The notes beneath the pieces are model-generated. The model made no database searches. It was not told the DNA's origin and saw only the letters and a program-made list of their open reading frames with translations. Positions 62,375 through 64,000 of a DNA stretch of 64,000 bases are shown here, one piece after another; the first letter of the stretch is position 1, and each line of letters begins with the position of its first letter. Position numbers and translations under genes: made by a program. Source of the stretch: Roseiarcus sp963835955 (GTDB taxonomy: Bacteria > Pseudomonadota > Alphaproteobacteria > Rhizobiales > Beijerinckiaceae); NCBI GenBank assembly GCA_963835955.1, contig CAWIHZ010000017.1, positions 124,001 through 188,000 of the forward strand. The letters run 5' to 3'.

Positions 62375-64000
62375 TTACGGGGTCTGCCGTTCGGGCGCCT
62401 TGTCGGCGGCCGGCCCGGTGGCGGCCGATTCGGCGCGCTTGCGGGAGCGGCCGCGCGCTCCCGCGGCGACGATCAGGTCGCGCTCCATGCGCGGCTGGGC
62501 CGGACCTTCGGGATAGACAAAGCCGAGCTTCTTGACCCCGGTCTCGTCGGCGGTGACGACGACCTTGACGACGCCGCCGTTGCGCAGCCGTCCGAACAGC
62601 ACCTCGTCCGCCAGCGGGGTCTTGATCTGGGCCTGGATCACGCGCGCCATCGGCCGCGCGCCCATCGTCTCGTCGTAGCCGTTCTTGACCAGCCAGGCGC
62701 GCGCCTCTTCCGTGAGTTCGATGGTGACGTTGCGGTCGGAAAGCTGCGCCTCGAGCTGGAGAATGAACTTGTCGACCACCCGCGCGATCACCGACTCGGG
62801 CAGGCGCGAGAACGGCACGATCGCATCGAGCCGGTTGCGGAATTCGGGCGCGAACAGCCGGTCGATCGCCTCGCGGTCGTCCCCTTCGCGGGTCGACTTG
62901 TGGAAGCCGAAGGCCGCGCGCGCCATGTCCTGCGCCCCCGCGTTGGTGGTCATGATCAGAATCACGTTGCGGAAGTCGATCGCCTTGCCCGAATGGTCGG
63001 TCAGCTTTCCGTGATCCATGATCTGCAGCAGGATGTTGAAAAGATCCGGGTGCGCTTTTTCGATCTCGTCCAAGAGCAGCACGCAATGGGGATGCTGGTC
63101 GACCGCGTCCGTCAACAGGCCGCCCTGATCGAACCCGACGTAGCCTGGGGGCGCGCCGATCAGACGGGAGACGGTGTGGCGCTCCATGTATTCCGACATG
63201 TCGAAGCGAATCAGCTCCAGCCCCAGGCTGATTGCGAGCTGGCGCGCGGCCTCCGTCTTGCCGACGCCGGTCGGCCCGGAAAACAGATAGCAGCCGATCG
63301 GCTTTTCCGGTTCGCGAAGCCCGGCGCGGGCGAGCTTGATCGCCGACGCCAGAGCGCCGACCGCCTGGTCCTGGCCGTAGACGGCGCGCTTTAGCGTTTC
63401 CTCGAGATGCTGAAGCACCTCGGTGTCGTCCTTGGAGACGGACTTGGGCGGAATGCGCGCCATCGAGGCGACCGTCGCCTCGATTTCCTTGACCCCGATC
63501 GTCTTCTTGCGCTTGGCCTCCGGGAGCAGCATCTGCGAGGCGCCGGTCTCGTCGATCACGTCGATCGCCTTGTCGGGCAGTTTGCGGTCGTGGATGTAGC
63601 GCGACGACAGTTCGACCGCCGCCTTCACCGCCTCCCCGGTGTAGCGGAGCTTGTGAAAATCCTCGAAATAGGGCTTGAGGCCCTTCAGGATTTCGATCGT
63701 GTCGGCGACCGTCGGCTCTTTCACGTCGATCTTCTGGAACCGGCGGACCAGCGCCCGGTCCTTCTCGAAATATTGGCGATATTCCTTGTAGGTGGTCGAG
63801 CCGATGCAGCGCAGCGTGCCCATCGCCAGCGCCGGCTTGAGCAGGTTGGACGCGTCCATCGCTCCGCCGGAGGTCGCCCCGGCGCCGATGACGGTATGGA
63901 TTTCGTCGATGAAGAGGATGGCGTCCTTGTGCTGCTCGATTTCCCGCATCACCTGCTTGAGACGTTCTTCGAAGTCGCCGCGATAGCGGGTGCCGGCGAG
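62375..64000 (-). CDS. clpA: ClpA ATPase, 5' end outside window
   Basis: ATP-dependent unfoldase of the ClpAP protease. The window holds the end of the first AAA+ domain (DAILFIDEIHTVIGAGATSGGAMDASNLLKP, RCIGSTTYKEYRQYFEKD) and the complete second domain (SGPTGVGKTEAARQ Walker A, LLLDEIEKAHPDLFNILLQIMD Walker B, MTTNAGAQDMARAAFGF). The reading frame is open to the right edge (LAGTRYRGDFEERLK precedes it), so roughly the first 200 residues, including the N domain and first Walker A, are missing only because the window ends. The adaptor-gene clpS is not seen. Confidence 0.95.
   Translation of the reverse strand, partial: LAGTRYRGDFEERLKQVMREIEQHKDAILFIDEIHTVIGAGATSGGAMDASNLLKPALAMGTLRCIGSTTYKEYRQYFEKDRALVRRFQKIDVKEPTVADTIEILKGLKPYFEDFHKLRYTGEAVKAAVELSSRYIHDRKLPDKAIDVIDETGASQMLLPEAKRKKTIGVKEIEATVASMARIPPKSVSKDDTEVLQHLEETLKRAVYGQDQAVGALASAIKLARAGLREPEKPIGCYLFSGPTGVGKTEAARQLAISLGLELIRFDMSEYMERHTVSRLIGAPPGYVGFDQGGLLTDAVDQHPHCVLLLDEIEKAHPDLFNILLQIMDHGKLTDHSGKAIDFRNVILIMTTNAGAQDMARAAFGFHKSTREGDDREAIDRLFAPEFRNRLDAIVPFSRLPESVIARVVDKFILQLEAQLSDRNVTIELTEEARAWLVKNGYDETMGARPMARVIQAQIKTPLADEVLFGRLRNGGVVKVVVTADETGVKKLGFVYPEGPAQPRMERDLIVAAGARGRSRKRAESAATGPAADKAPERQTP

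Noticed and set aside
1..64000. Retron, diversity-generating retroelement, phage or toxin-antitoxin cassette
   Set aside because: No reverse transcriptase, integrase, phage structural protein or toxin/antitoxin pair could be recognised in any frame; DUF2442 lacks a partner.

Overview
This is a high-GC alphaproteobacterial chromosome segment, most likely from a Hyphomicrobiales (Rhizobiales) member. The evidence is the ntrYX-ntrBC-dusB block, divK-pleD, an EipB-type DUF1849 protein, NDUFA12 and DUF2155 next to a B12-dependent ribonucleotide reductase, a GAAC-N7-GAAC SOS box in front of lexA, and the abundant CCGGGCTTGTCCCGG palindromes typical of that order. The exact genus cannot be read from the window. 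No rRNA or tRNA gene was seen.

Layout. 1-7.4 kb: nitrogen two-component systems (ntrX, ntrY, ntrC, ntrB) with dusB, all on the minus strand. 7.5-14.5 kb: small secreted protein, DUF3253, YdcF-like protein, the cysK-alaX-sseA run, an acyl-CoA ligase and a methyltransferase. 14.8-17.7 kb: a heavily decayed MmeI-like restriction-modification pseudogene. 18-26 kb: lexA, scpA-scpB, eipB, dinB, divK-pleD. 26-29 kb: OsmC and YkuD-type genes separated by dispersed repeat elements. 28.9-35 kb: five tandem 673-bp units, each holding a GIY-YIG nuclease gene, REP-like palindromes and a copy of the last 32 codons of nrdJ; the first unit is split by an IS21-family element with an 8-bp target duplication. 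35-49.5 kb: nrdJ and mostly metabolic or small envelope genes. 49.9-55.3 kb: a type II-C CRISPR-Cas locus (divergent tracrRNA, cas9, cas1, cas2, 12-repeat array). 55.3-64 kb: S41 peptidase, serine hydrolase, GNAT, HIT, an Omp25/31-like outer membrane protein, and clpA running off the right edge.

The most unusual signal is a family of four dispersed intergenic elements (17.8-18.1, 26.2-26.5, 28.35-28.6 and 49.5-49.8 kb). Each has a promoter-like pair TTCC(T/G)G - exactly 17 bp - TAG(G/T)nT with a TG extension, then a conserved core, then a short tandem array of 21-bp or 10-bp period. Three of the four lie upstream of, and point toward, a gene (lexA, a small secreted-protein gene, the YkuD-type gene). 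The CRISPR repeat carries a very similar promoter-like motif at its downstream end, so each repeat may start its own crRNA transcript.

A caution applies to the whole window: at least six otherwise ordinary reading frames (ntrC, a nucleoside-diphosphate-sugar epimerase, cas9, cas1 and, twice, the outer membrane protein) are each broken by a single-base shift that is repaired by one inserted or deleted base. This looks more like residual sequencing indels than biology, so the CRISPR system may be intact. The MmeI-like gene, with many lesions, looks like real decay.
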